A DNA stretch of 64,000 nt from Diogma glabrata (Eukaryota; Arthropoda; Insecta; Diptera; Cylindrotomidae), in NCBI GenBank assembly GCA_963693315.1, contig OY856186.1:90650047-90714046 (forward strand), read 5' to 3'. Made by a program: the position numbers and the translations under genes. The notes beneath the pieces were generated by a model, which saw only the letters and a list, made by a program, of their open reading frames with translations, was not told the origin of the DNA and searched no databases. Below, piece by piece: positions 45,762-56,046 of the stretch (position 1 is the stretch's first letter; each line of letters opens with the position of its first letter).

Positions 45762-48332
45762 TTAGTTTGTGTATAATTGGTAGACATGTATCTTCAGTAC
45801 CTCCTTGAATTTAGAAATCTTCTTAATTGTTTTAATATTTTCCGGTAATTTATTAAAAAAGGATAGACCTTGGTACAAAAAGTTTGCTTGACCTCTGACT
45901 GTGCGGCAAAAATTCAAATAGTAATTATCTTTTTGGCGTGTTGAATAATTATGAACTGAGCCTACAATTGCTAACGACATATTATTCTTTATTAAGTTGT
46001 TCTCTATCTTAAATACAAGAAGAACTGATTCGAACATTATTAAAGCATCCAACGGCAGATTATTTTGGTTATACAGTAACCTTGTAGGAGTTAACTTTGG
46101 TAAGTTTTTTACGCTCTTTAAACATCTATTAATAAGACGTTTAACTTCATTCAGTCTAAACTTAGCTGAGAATCCCCAGATAGGTAGCAAATATCGCACT
46201 TGACTCATTACGTGGGCATTAAAGATATTGTATTTAATACTTATTGGTAATATATTTTTCATTTTAAATAGTATAAAAGATATTGCTCTAATTTTTCCCT
46301 TAATTGATTTTATATGTTGTTCAAAATTCAGACACGAATCAACAAGAAGTCCTAAATATTTAGTTATATATACCCGATTTATTAAATGATTCTCAACCTT
46401 AATATTGTATAGATCTATGTCATTTAAATTTTTGTTAGGAGTTTCAAAAATAATGTAATTAGTTTTAGAGAGATTTAATTTGAGATGATTACTGACCGCC
46501 CATTCATTTATTTTATTCATGTCTTCTTGCATTTTAGTCATGAGATCATCGCAACTCAATTCGTTATATAGGACTGCAGTGTCATCTGCATACATTTGAG
46601 GTTTTCCATGTAAATCCAAGCAAAATAGGTCATTTACATATATTATAAATAATAAAGGACCCAATAGGGAGCCTTGCGGAACACCATGTTTTATGTTTAG
46701 GGAAGAACTTAAAGTTTCATCAATTTTCACAAACTGAGAGCGATTTTTTAGATATGTTTCAAATATTTTAAGCTCATTAGTACCTATACCTATTTTGTTT
46801 AACTTAAACAATAATCGTGCTGATTTTATAGTGTCGAACGCCTTTTGAAGATCTATAAATATACATGAAGTATATAATTTTCTATCTAGCCCCTCTTTTA
46901 ACTTTAGAATCATTTGACCAGTAGCTGCCAATGTACTTGACCCACTCATAAATCCAAATTGATTTCCGTTTATGATTTTATTATTTAAACAAAACTTTTG
47001 CAGTCGTTTATATATGACAATTTCCATGCATTTTGAGAAGGTAGAGAGAATTGATATCGGTCTATAATTAGAAACTTCATAAGAATCTCCGGATTTGAAT
47101 ACAGGACATACCTGGGCTACTTTGAGACTGTCGGGAAAGCAATAGGATTCCATTGACTGATTGATAAGATCAACCAATTTTTGAGATAGTATTTCATTGT
47201 AGTGGAGGCAGAATCTAGATGATATATTATCAAATCCATTGGCAGAGCGGTGATTTAAATTCTTAATAATATCTGTAATTTCTTGGAGATTAGTTGGGGT
47301 TAGGGTAAAAGGATCTATAACAAAATTTTGGTCATTACTATCTTCATTTGATGCCATATTTTGAGGTAACAGATCATCAACGCAATTGACAAAATATTCA
47401 TTAAACCTATTACAGGTTAGCGTTTTGTCATCGATTGTTTGACCCTGACTATCTTTAATTTTAATAACTTTCGAGTTCTTTGATTTATTAAAAACAAATT
47501 TATTTAATATTTTCCACAGACTTCGCGCATCACTTTTATTTAGTACATTTTGAAAATATTTCATTTTCCCATCATTTATAGTCTCTACGACTTGCTTCTT
47601 AAAAAATTTGAAACGATCAACAAAATAACTGTTTGATGGAAATTTGGTTTTAAGATTATAAAATTTATCTCTTAGTTTGATATTTTCTTTTACAGATTTA
47701 TTAATCCAAGGTAACGAAAATGTACATGGCAACCTAATTGTATGATCGTGTGTATTGTGTTTAATTGTTTCCTTACATACATTTATTAAATCATCAAAGG
47801 TTTGACAACTGCTTATTGATTCTGCTAATTTGGCAGAATCTATTTTACTGTGATCTAGAGTTTTTTTTATGAATTCAACTTTTGTGTTTGTAATATCTGG
47901 TTGACTTAGGCTTATTAATAATAACCTATGATCACTTATACAATGATCTATCAATGATAAGGAGTAACTGCGATCTACGATATCCGTGACCAAATGATCA
48001 ATAATTGTATGGGTAGAAGATTTAATAGTATGTGCAACTCTCGTAGAAAACAATTTATCTATTTTATTTAAAACTAAATATCCGTTTGAGTTTAATATAT
48101 CATAGTATTCTGAAATTTCAGTACTCGATTTTAATAAGTTTAAATTGAAATCACCCAGAATTACACATTTATTATACCTTTCCAATAAATTGTTTAAATT
48201 CTCTAAAAATGTAAAGTATGTATTTATGTAAAGTATGTTAAGATTTGACGTTTTTAAAAAACTACTAGGTATATTATTTACATTATAGGTTATTTCACAA
48301 GAGTTAACTAATTCACTAGAATCCATATTCAT
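45762..48332 (-). CDS. CR1-type LINE ORF2: reverse transcriptase with a deleted endonuclease
   Basis: 856 aa from ATG 48332, 47 nt after ORF1. The N terminus has LNILYINT, like the first endonuclease motif, but runs within about ten residues into LENLNNLLERY...VILGDFNLNLL, which normally lies some 100 residues later. The segment with the catalytic Glu is therefore missing. The later endonuclease motifs (SDHRLLLISL near 140) are kept. The reverse transcriptase is complete: ANGFDNIS, VSNYRPISILSTFSK, FIDLQKAFDTI, GVPQGSLLGPLLFIIYVNDL, catalytic YADD and LKLNLSKTNYI, followed by the CR1-like C terminus (LFNKLP-type SFFNKLPENIK). The frame is open, so the deletion is in frame or recent. Mobility would need another nuclease. 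Confidence 0.85.
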   Translation of the reverse strand: MNMDSSELVNSCEITYNVNNIPSSFLKTSNLNILYINTYFTFLENLNNLLERYNKCVILGDFNLNLLKSSTEISEYYDILNSNGYLVLNKIDKLFSTRVAHTIKSSTHTIIDHLVTDIVDRSYSLSLIDHCISDHRLLLISLSQPDITNTKVEFIKKTLDHSKIDSAKLAESISSCQTFDDLINVCKETIKHNTHDHTIRLPCTFSLPWINKSVKENIKLRDKFYNLKTKFPSNSYFVDRFKFFKKQVVETINDGKMKYFQNVLNKSDARSLWKILNKFVFNKSKNSKVIKIKDSQGQTIDDKTLTCNRFNEYFVNCVDDLLPQNMASNEDSNDQNFVIDPFTLTPTNLQEITDIIKNLNHRSANGFDNISSRFCLHYNEILSQKLVDLINQSMESYCFPDSLKVAQVCPVFKSGDSYEVSNYRPISILSTFSKCMEIVIYKRLQKFCLNNKIINGNQFGFMSGSSTLAATGQMILKLKEGLDRKLYTSCIFIDLQKAFDTIKSARLLFKLNKIGIGTNELKIFETYLKNRSQFVKIDETLSSSLNIKHGVPQGSLLGPLLFIIYVNDLFCLDLHGKPQMYADDTAVLYNELSCDDLMTKMQEDMNKINEWAVSNHLKLNLSKTNYIIFETPNKNLNDIDLYNIKVENHLINRVYITKYLGLLVDSCLNFEQHIKSIKGKIRAISFILFKMKNILPISIKYNIFNAHVMSQVRYLLPIWGFSAKFRLNEVKRLINRCLKSVKNLPKLTPTRLLYNQNNLPLDALIMFESVLLVFKIENNLIKNNMSLAIVGSVHNYSTRQKDNYYLNFCRTVRGQANFLYQGLSFFNKLPENIKTIKKISKFKEVLKIHVYQLYTN

Positions 48333-48379
48333 AATTTACTTAAATTAATTATTTATTAATATTACCACAGAGAGAAGTT

Positions 48380-49369
48380 TTAGTTTTTGTATTTCTCCAC
48401 ATCATCTTTAGACTTGATTACATGGATAGGTGAAGTTCCAGTTTTACGAATGAAAATGTTGTTATTCGAGAACCATACGTATTGAAAGTTGAAAGATTTC
48501 TTCAATAAACGAGCTTCTCTAAGTAGTTCCTGATTAAATGTTGTAAGATGCATATTAAAATAAATTTGTCTTCCTTCATCGGTTTCATTTAAAAATATTT
48601 TTTTCGTAAAAAGGTTGGCTTTATACGTTTTTTTTGCTGATTTCATTTGATCCTTGATTTTTGTATTTGTAAATCTAATAAGAAGTGGTGAATGAGTTTG
48701 AGTAGTTTTTTGCTCATTACCTTTCTTTTTTAGCCTTATTACTTCATTAATGTCTCCTATCTTTAGATCTACCTTAATCTCTTTGGCAACCAATGAGACA
48801 GCTTCAAGATCATTCAATTCACCATTTTCAGGAATTCCCATAATAATCATATCACAATTAAGGCGCTCCTGTTTAAGAGTTTCAATTTCAAATTTTTGAT
48901 TTTCAACCAGACTTTCCAAATTACGTGTTCGCTCAATATAGTCGTTTAACATAGCTTTTAAAGATTTGTTTTCTTGTATTAAAATATCTAGTTGACTAGA
49001 AATAAATTGTTGAGATTTAACCAAAGAATTGATGGATGACTTTGCAGTTGTGCTATAATTTTCCTGTTCATTATCATCTGATTCTGTTTCAATAGAAGAG
49101 TTTTTATTTGTATTTCTTTCATTACATTCATTCTCACATACACTTGAACAATACCAGATATGATCATCGACATACTGCTTGTATTGATAACGCGTGACCT
49201 TCGTACATTCAAGATGAAAATTTTCCGAACAGGCTTTGCATGTAAGTTTTTTATCTTTTTTGGTGATAGTTTCTTCACACTTAGGACATTTGCGAGCTGG
49301 TGGACTAAGAAGAAAGTTTTTTTTCTCTTGGCCCCTTAATTGATTTTTATTTGGTTTTCTTGGTGGCAT
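48380..49369 (-). CDS. CR1-type LINE ORF1: PHD-finger, coiled-coil protein
   Basis: Starts at ATG 49369 (MPPRKPNKNQ); the five codons upstream begin with GTG and are disregarded. A C4HC3 PHD-type zinc finger lies at about residues 28-78 (CPKC...CKAC...FHLEC...WYCSSVC). A coiled coil follows at about 130-180 (SLKAMLNDYIERTRNLESLVENQKFEIETLKQ region). The C-terminal half (MIIMGIPENGE...VAKEIKV...PLLIRF...NLFTKKIFLNE) resembles the FP25K-like domain seen in insect CR1/Jockey-group ORF1 proteins. Expected role: RNA binding and particle formation, with the PHD finger possibly contacting chromatin. It appears intact. Confidence 0.8.
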   Translation of the reverse strand: MPPRKPNKNQLRGQEKKNFLLSPPARKCPKCEETITKKDKKLTCKACSENFHLECTKVTRYQYKQYVDDHIWYCSSVCENECNERNTNKNSSIETESDDNEQENYSTTAKSSINSLVKSQQFISSQLDILIQENKSLKAMLNDYIERTRNLESLVENQKFEIETLKQERLNCDMIIMGIPENGELNDLEAVSLVAKEIKVDLKIGDINEVIRLKKKGNEQKTTQTHSPLLIRFTNTKIKDQMKSAKKTYKANLFTKKIFLNETDEGRQIYFNMHLTTFNQELLREARLLKKSFNFQYVWFSNNNIFIRKTGTSPIHVIKSKDDVEKYKN

Positions 49370-51048
49370 AGTAAATGAAATCACAATGTTACACTTGTTT
49401 TAGTTTAGGAATTAACAGTTTTTATAATAAAACAAGACACAATCAAAAAACTATTAGCAATAATACTAATACCACTAATAACACTTATAATTTTGAATAA
49501 ATTACACAAATTTAGTAACACTAAATTAATTTAATTATTTAATTTTATTTTATTTCAAAGAGCAAATCAAAAACATGTACGTACTCAATCGAAAGTAAAA
49601 AAAGAATCGTTTGTTTAAATGAAAGGTTCTGACATTTAACACCGAATTTCATTCGTCCTATTCAGTAGGTCTTGAAAGTGGGATCGCCACACTGCCAGCA
49701 CATCACGTTCACTTGTTGTAAGTTCATTATTTTCATTTTTGATGGCTGTAGATCTTGGGTGGAAATCTTTTGTCAGATTCCGTGCATTGCCAAAGCACTC
49801 TTTTGAATTTCCGTTGGCCACATGTTAGTTTGATGTTTTCCATGCAGCTCTTCATGTGTTCGCGTTTTTTTTACGTAGAAGTTTTGCTGAGGCTTTCTTG
49901 GCGCATAGATAATCAGCTTGGGAGCTTCGGTTGTTCCTTGTTAACCATTTTTCTCGCAGTTTTTGTTTATGTTCAACGGCTTCGTGGCACTGATCGTCAA
50001 ACCATTCGTTGTGTGATTTTGGTCGTCGTTTTCCGATTGTAGTTTGTGCTGCGGCTATAATGGTTGATTGAAGCGTTTGCTATTCTTCTTTTATGTTTAA
50101 TGGCATCTCAGAAGAGATGTCATGCTCTTCTATGTTTTGTGTTATTACTTCCTGATATCTATTCAGCGTCCGAATGTTTAAATGCTTCGACATTTCAGCG
50201 TACGGTCTGTAGATGATAATTTGCACTTGCACTTAAAGATGAAAAGCATATGATCGGTGTCCATATCAGCACCTATGTATGATCGAACGTCAGTTACACT
50301 TGTAGAGGATCAATTTGATTTTACGTTCTTCCTTCATTTGATTTCCACGTTGCCTTGTGAATTCTCTGATGAGGGAAGAAAGCGCTGGAAATTACTAGAT
50401 CATACATCATAGCCAGTTCGACTGCGCGAAAACCGTTATTGTTGCTGGTATGATGCAAGCTGTTAGGGCCGATATGTGTTTTAAGTTCTGCAATCCTACC
50501 AATTTCAGCATTAAAGTCACCTACCACGATTTTTATATCGTGCCGCGGGATGTTATTGATGACTTCTTCGAGTTCTAGGAAGAAAAGGTCTTTAATATCA
50601 TCTGATTTATCGTCAGTAGGTGCATGAACATTGACGATCATTACATTGAATTTTTGCGTGCGGATTCTCAGTGTGCATAACCGCATATTAATTGGGCAGA
50701 AGTCGATAACATGCTGATTCACGCGACGGTGTATAAGAAAGCCAACTCCAAATTCTCCTCCGTTTTGATGACCGCAATAATACAGAGTGTATCCTTTCGC
50801 TGTTTCATGGGTTCCACTACCTGCCCATCTTAGTTCTTGTAATGCCACTATATCCAGTGTGTAGCTCTTGACTTGTTGTATGAGTTTTAGGAGATCTCTT
50901 GGTCTTCTAAGGCTTAGCACGTTCCAGGTTCCCATTTTTAAATCGTAGTCCGGGTACAGTTTCCGAGGTTGTTCCAATAATGAATCCGAGATATTCCGAG
51001 GCCTGTGTACAGAATTCATGACAATAATTTGTTTACGGAAATGGGGTG

Positions 51049-51090
51049 TTAGGCCTTCGCCCAAACCAAATTTTCATGAATGTTCTGCAT
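51049..51090 (-). CDS. Upstream ORF of RTE copy B
   Basis: Encodes MQNIHENLVWAKA, collinear with MQNGPIHDNLGWA of copies A and C after an in-frame two-codon deletion. It overlaps the start of the main endonuclease frame. Confidence 0.4.
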   Translation of the reverse strand: MQNIHENLVWAKA

Positions 51091-51332
51091 CTTAAGGTCA
51101 CCAGAAACAACCTTTTTACACGATTATATAGCGAGCCGCTTGATCCAAGCCAGGCGTCCGCTCCAAGCCGCCCCTAACATGGAGAACAGACGCTTGAGTT
51201 GCATTGGTCTTATGACGCCAATGAGTATAAGCAGTATTTACTCTGCCCCTCTCAACTACACCAACCTTATTCTGTTAGCGTTACCCAGGTAGCATGGCGT
51301 GGACGTAGGATTTCGGATTTTCGCTACTCCTG

Positions 51333-51760
51333 GAACCGGACCCGTTCACGAAAATATGGGTTGAGCCTATGGTTAACACCCTCACCCCGGAAAAAAAAAT
51401 TTGTTAAATTTGGAAATCAGAAAGAGAATAACAGACCTGGACAAAAATACAGAATTTAACCTACACGAGGAAAAACAACGGACGGAATCGGAACATAGAA
51501 TTTGCGCAACCTAAGCGCTGCTGATGCTCTAATAAGTCCAGAAACAGAGCCTTAATAGTATGGGATGGACATCATTGCTCTGCAAGAAATTAGACAGCCA
51601 ATAATAGGAAAACAAGGTTTGGGTAATCACTCTTTATACTGTAAGAGTCATTCTTCTTGAAGAGAACTTGGTACTGGTTTTCTTGTTGGTGTACGCAAAC
51701 AAAAAGCCGCGATGAAATTTAACCCGGTCAGTGAGAGAATCTGCTACCTACGGGTACGCG
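51333..51760 (+). pseudogene. RTE fragment D, right piece (5' UTR and start of endonuclease)
   Basis: Continues from 43975 with CCGGACCCGTTCACG, GGTTAACACCCTCACCCCGG and the endonuclease region (ATCATTGCTCTGCAAGAAATTAGACAGCC near 51570), with several stops. It breaks off at CTGCTACCTACGGGTACG, so it lacks the 3' half. Orientation is opposite to copy B, giving a head-to-head pair. Confidence 0.7.
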
Positions 51761-52109
51761 TAAACATTTACATCGTCAGTATAAAAACAATGACGAGTAT
51801 TTAATTTTGTTTTAAATAGCAGACGAAACTATTACACGAGTAGAGAAACTTATAAAAATATCAAACTATTAATTTTTCTTGTTTTGTAAAACTTTTCAAA
51901 TTCGCTGATAAACATAGTTAATGAAAATTAAAAAAGTTGATTAAATTCGAAAGAACAAATAATTTAATAGATTATTTTGTTTGTTTCTCGACAATTCGAA
52001 AAAAAACTTGTTTTCATTTTTTTAAAATTTTCAAAAAAAATTAGAAATTTGAAATAACGTTATAGTGAATCAACGTTAAACGGGGTAACGTTATACGAAG
52101 TCTGACTGT

Positions 52110-52990
52110 ACATATTTTTCTGTCACAAACCTACCATAAAATAACAATGCATGCACAATGAAAATACTTTTACTCATGAGATCCAAGTTTGTATGAAAAT
52201 TTATTTCGAGAAAAAAAAAATTTATTTTTGAAATACTTTGAAATATTTTCCTCAATGAAAAAGTTAAAAATTTCGTAACTTTTTTCTCATGATTATTAAA
52301 GAATTGAGCTACCTACATTTTAAGGCATTGTATTTCTATTAAAAAATAATAATAAAAAGTTGCTTAAATCTCATGAGGAAAAACCTCATACATTGTGCAT
52401 GCACCGTAAGTTGTTTGAAAAAATAGAACAATATTTTGAGTTTTATTTTAATTTCAATTTATTAAAAAGCTTTTGCAGCAATTATGACAAATACTTTCAT
52501 TTTGCTCAAAATCGATAAAACAAACATAATAAAATATAAGTTTTTTGAAAAATCTTAGATTATAAAATATACAGGATAAGCAATATATCTTTTTTATTCG
52601 CCTACATACTAAAGTGTTAGTTTATTACTGTGATTTGCGAACTTAAAGTGTCACCTTTTACCATATATTTTGTTGTCATAGTTACGTCCAAAAAAGTAAA
52701 AAACATTTGCATTTGTTAAAATTCTATCAAAAATAGAAATTTTAATCTAAGCACCTTTGCAATTCAAAAATATGGAGGGGCTGAAATCTCAAAGCTCTGA
52801 GATATCAAGACTTCGGTCTGGGTAAAGGATTTTGATATAGTTTTCGGCAAAAAACTTTCACGAGGACATGGTTTTTAGTTTTGGGCAGCGATGTATATCA
52901 AACATAACTCTTTGTTAAAGTACAAGTATTTTTTATATCTGTTTAAAAATTTATTACAAAACTAACACGAAACATCAATACGTTGCCGGA
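52110..52990. other. AT-rich spacer without a gene
   Basis: No ORF above background and no recognised element. T- and A-runs are frequent. Confidence 0.5.
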
Positions 52991-53400
52991 AAATTATAAT
53001 CAAAATTCCAAAAATATTGTTAAATTAAATAAAATCAAACTTTTTCAAAATTCCAAAAATATTCTAAAAATTAGAATGAAATCAAATATTTAAACTTTTT
53101 CTAAATTCCGATAATATGCCAAAAATTCTTTAAAATTCGAACTTTTCCAAAATTCTAAAAATATTGCAAAAATTATTACAAAGACAAAAATTAAAACTTT
53201 TTTCAAAATTCCAAAAATTATAATAAAATAAAAAATTAAAAATTTTTCAAAATTCTAAAAATATTCCAAAAATTCTTACAAAATCAAAAATTAAAACTTT
53301 TTCCGAAATTCTAAAAATATTGCAAAAATTATTACAAAATCAAAAATGCAAGCTTTTTCAAAATTCCAAAAATATTTCAAAAACTATAACATATTCAAAA
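52990..53400. repeat. Degenerate tandem repeat, about 60-bp units
   Basis: The phrase CAAAATTCCAAAAATATT and variants recurs about six times, each followed by AAAAATTATTACAAAATCAAAAAT-type sequence and CTTTTTC. Confidence 0.6.
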
Positions 53401-54159
53401 ATTTCCATGTTCAATTTCATTTTCAATTACATTTACGTCATAAAAACAGCTACATTTTTTTTTCCAAAAAATTGGCTAAAAAATAAATGATTTGACATTT
53501 TTTGACACACTTGATAACATTTTTTTGACAAACTTATAATGCCATAATTCTCAATAATAATAATAAATTTCATTTCGAGCAAACAATTTTATTTTTTCCA
53601 AAAAATTGGGTAAAAAATAAATAAAAATCTCTCTTTTGACACACTTGACAACATTTTTTTTGACAAACTTATAATGCCAAAATTCTCAATAATAATAATA
53701 AAATTTCAATTCAAACAAACAATTTTATTTTTTTCCAAAAAGTTGGGTAAAAAATTAATAAAAATCTTTCTTTTGACACACCTGACAACATTTTTTTGAC
53801 AAACTTATAATACCATAATTCTCAATAATAATAATAAAACCGAAGTAGTTTCATTTGAAACAAACAATTTTTTTTCCAAAACATTGGGTAAAAAACTAAA
53901 TGAAAATCTTTCTTTTGACACACTTGACAACATTTTTTTGACAAACTTATAATGCCATAATTCTCAATAATAATAATAAAACCGAAGTAGTTTCATTTCA
54001 AACAAACAATTTTTTTTTCCAAAAAATTGGGTAAAAAAATAAATAAAAATCTTTCTTTTGACACACTTGACAAATGACAACATTTTTTTGACAAACTTAT
54101 AATGCCATAATTCTCAATAATAATAATAATATTTCATTTCCAACAAACAATTAATTTTA

Positions 54160-54435
54160 AAAATTATATAATTTTCTTGTGTGAACTACTTGAAGTGATT
54201 GCAATAATACAGAGTAAAACAACGTCTTTTTTCACTTCAAAAACTTTTTATTGTAACACCAAATATTTTCTGTCTCTAAGAGACCTTCTTCTTGGGTTAA
54301 TTGTTTTCTAAACTCTAAAAAGTTTAGAAAACAATTAACCCAAGAAGAAGGTCTCTTAGAGACAGAAAATATTTGGTGTTACAATAAAAAGTTTTTGAAG
54401 TGAAAAAAGACGTTGTTTTACTCTGTATTATTATA
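54160..54435. mobile_element. Insertion carrying a perfect palindrome, with an 11-bp duplication
   Basis: The host repeat unit is split: AATTAATTTTA occurs at 54149-54159 and again at 54436-54446. The inserted 276 bp consist of a 43-bp left flank and the 230-bp palindrome. No transposase or poly(A) is present, and the class of element is unknown. Confidence 0.7.
54203..54432. repeat. Perfect 230-bp palindrome
   Basis: Arms 54203-54314 and 54321-54432 are 112 bp each and exact reverse complements by my reading, separated by CTAAAA. The ends are AATAATACAGAG and CTCTGTATTATT. With no mismatch in 112 bp the structure must be recent. Confidence 0.92.
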
Positions 54436-54993
54436 AATTAATTTTACTTTTTTTCCAAAAAATTGGGTAAAAAAAAAAATAAAAATTTTTCTTTTGACAC
54501 ACTTGACAACATTTTTTTGACAAACTTATAATGCAATAATCTAGTTTTTGATCTCACATACCAATCCCGACCATCAAGATTCCCCCAAATTTAATGTTCC
54601 TACTCGTAATCACTTAAAATGAACGTTTTTTAAGCCAAAAATATGAAAATTTGCTATTTTTGACACACATAATGATTTTTTTGACACACTTCCGGTACAG
54701 TTATCGAACACAGCGTCCTTTCGGACCTGCACCTTGTGAATACCTATTTTTAGAAAAAAAAATTTTTGAAATCCCTCCAGCCGTTTTCCCTGCAGTGTAG
54801 GTAATGACGGCGGCCGGCCGACAGACAGACATACATTTTTTTTTTTTGATTTTTTAGAATCAGGAGGTCCTAAAACGTCGAGAAATGTCAAAAAAAGTGG
54901 GGGTAAAAATTTCACTTTGAGCTCATGAATGTAATACTTAGGTCTTTCAGACCGAAGTAATTTCATAATCCAATTAAAATATTTGTTATTATA

Positions 54994-55923
54994 CAGGGTT
55001 TTTCAATAAGAACATAACAATTTTGTATTTAAATAAAACACAGAATAATTGAGATATCGAGCTGAAATTTATTTCATATACAATACACATGTTACATTTA
55101 AGAATGGAATTCGATCTCGGCCATATGACCACCGCGAGCAACGTTTGCAGTGATCGATTCTTTGAATCCAATTTTCGAAAAAATAGGGTCCAATCACACC
55201 CCCAGCATGAAATCCACACCACACGGTCACTTTTATGGATGAAGTGTAGTCTCTTGAAGCACATGTGGGTTTGTTGCTGACCAAAAACGCATATTTTACT
55301 TGTTAACAAAGCCATTTAGCCAGAAATGAGCTTCATCGCTGATGTTGATTTTTCGATGAAATTCATTATTTTCTTCAAACTTTTGCTGAGTGCAATCGGA
55401 GAAGTTTCGGCGCTTCACATGATCAAGGGGCTTCAGTCCTTGAGTTAATTTGATCCTGTAAGGGTGTAGGACAAAATCTTTACGTACAATTCTCCACAAT
55501 CTGGTTTGAGAGATTCCCAATTACTGTGAACGGCGTGGAATCGATCGATTTGACTCATTTTAAACTGAAGGTCTAACGGCTGCGATATTTTCGGTACTCC
55601 GACCGGTGCGTTGTCTCACTGGCACAGGAACATTCAATAGTGAATATGTTGACTCGAATTTATCCACTATAGCACGCACAGTCTGTCTGGTGGGACGATT
55701 ATTACGACCGAAAATTTGCGTAAGCGCTCTCAAAGTTGCGACCACCGACTGAGAATTTTGGTAGAACTTTTTAATAATTTCCAAACGTTGCTCGTTCGTG
55801 AACTTCACCATGATAAAAATGTAAACTTTGACTAATGTTTTGACATTGACAGATCATAAAAAAAATTCAAGAGTGCGTTCGTATTAAAATACAAAATTGT
55901 TATGTCCCTATTGAAAAACCCTT
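54994..55923 (-). mobile_element. Internally deleted mariner-type element
   Basis: Termini of about 36 bp: CAGGGTTTTTCAATAAGAAC at the left and, inverted, AAGGGTTTTTCAATAGGGAC at the right, continuing ATAACAATTTTGTATTT. Both ends are flanked by TA (54992-54993, 55924-55925), the Tc1/mariner target. At 930 bp it is shorter than a complete element. Confidence 0.85.
55069..55811 (-). pseudogene. Mariner-type transposase, truncated and frameshifted
   Basis: Minus strand: 55811-55560 gives the N-terminal helix-turn-helix (MVKFTNEQRLEIIKKFYQNS...FGRNNRPTRQTV...TGRSTENIAAV). 55520-55296 gives GISQTRLWRIVRKDF...HPYRIKLTQGLKPLDH and SDEAHFWLNGFVN with the first catalytic Asp. 55284-55069 gives KVTVWCGFHAGGVIGPYFFEN and then jumps to the family's C-terminal region. 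The segment with the second and third catalytic residues is deleted. Frames change between pieces. Confidence 0.85.
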
Positions 55924-56046
55924 TATTTGTTTTATAGTTATACAAATATTTTGAAAAAAATAACAAATATTTTGTCAAAAGTTACTTGTTTAACATGTTT
56001 TATGTTTAAAAATTTAAGCAAATTTTTAATGTTGATTTATATATAT

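Larger units (their letters stand above)
45472..49643 (-). mobile_element. CR1-type LINE inserted in RTE copy B
   Basis: Poly(A) and (AAAT)n at its 3' end appear as T-runs at 45472-45515. Two ORFs in tandem lie on the minus strand. RTE copy B reads up to LLNRTNEI on one side and continues with HPIRAIVSSTEEI on the other, which defines the insertion. A 6-bp GAATTT occurs at both junctions (45469-45474 and 49644-49649), but it overlaps the T-run and is only a tentative duplication. Confidence 0.8.
43976..51332 (-). pseudogene. RTE-type LINE, copy B (diverged, broken, interrupted by a CR1)
   Basis: On the minus strand, from its 5' end: CGCTAC terminus at 51322-51327; 5' UTR with the uORF at 51049-51090; endonuclease ORF 51064-50321 (GTWNVLSL, ALQELRW, VVGDFNAEIGR); broken linker (49821-49636 with FHPRSTAIKNENNEL); then an insertion at 45472-49643; then the RT pieces 45074-44727 (VDFKQAYDS, VRQGDALAHVLFNLALE), 44714-44358 (CINTGKTKVLATS, FKYLGSVI), 44503-44183 (GSESWTLTSSD), and a C-terminal RWRDDIIQD region near 44115. 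Protein identity to copies A and C is only moderate, so it is an older, separate family. A near-identical 10-bp pair, GAATCGGACC/GAACCGGACC, flanks it (43966-43975, 51333-51342). Confidence 0.8.
43694..52108. mobile_element. Pogo-like (Tc1/mariner superfamily) MITE split by nested LINEs
   Basis: CAGTAATACCCCGTTTAACG at the left follows TA (43692-43693). The right end, inverted, reads CAGTCAGACTTCG...ACCCCGTTTAACG and is followed by TA (52109-52110). CAGT...CCCCGT..TAACG is the terminal style of pogo/Tigger elements. Subterminally there is a perfect hairpin: TACCCCGTTTAACGT (43700-43714) is repeated inverted at 43754-43769, and AACGTTAAACGGGGTA is also present near the right end (52071-52086). 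Original MITE sequence is about 43694-43882 and 51761-52108; everything between is inserted. Confidence 0.55.
53450..54600. repeat. Tandem repeat of about 140-bp units
   Basis: Units contain CCAAAAAATTGGGTAAAAAA, CTTTTGACACACTTGACAAC, GACAAACTTATAATGCCA and CTCAATAATAATAATA. Unit landmarks lie near 53500, 53637, 53775, 53918, 54058 and 54495. The last gap holds the 276-bp palindromic insertion. The array runs into AT-rich, gene-free sequence up to the mariner at 54994. Confidence 0.8.
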
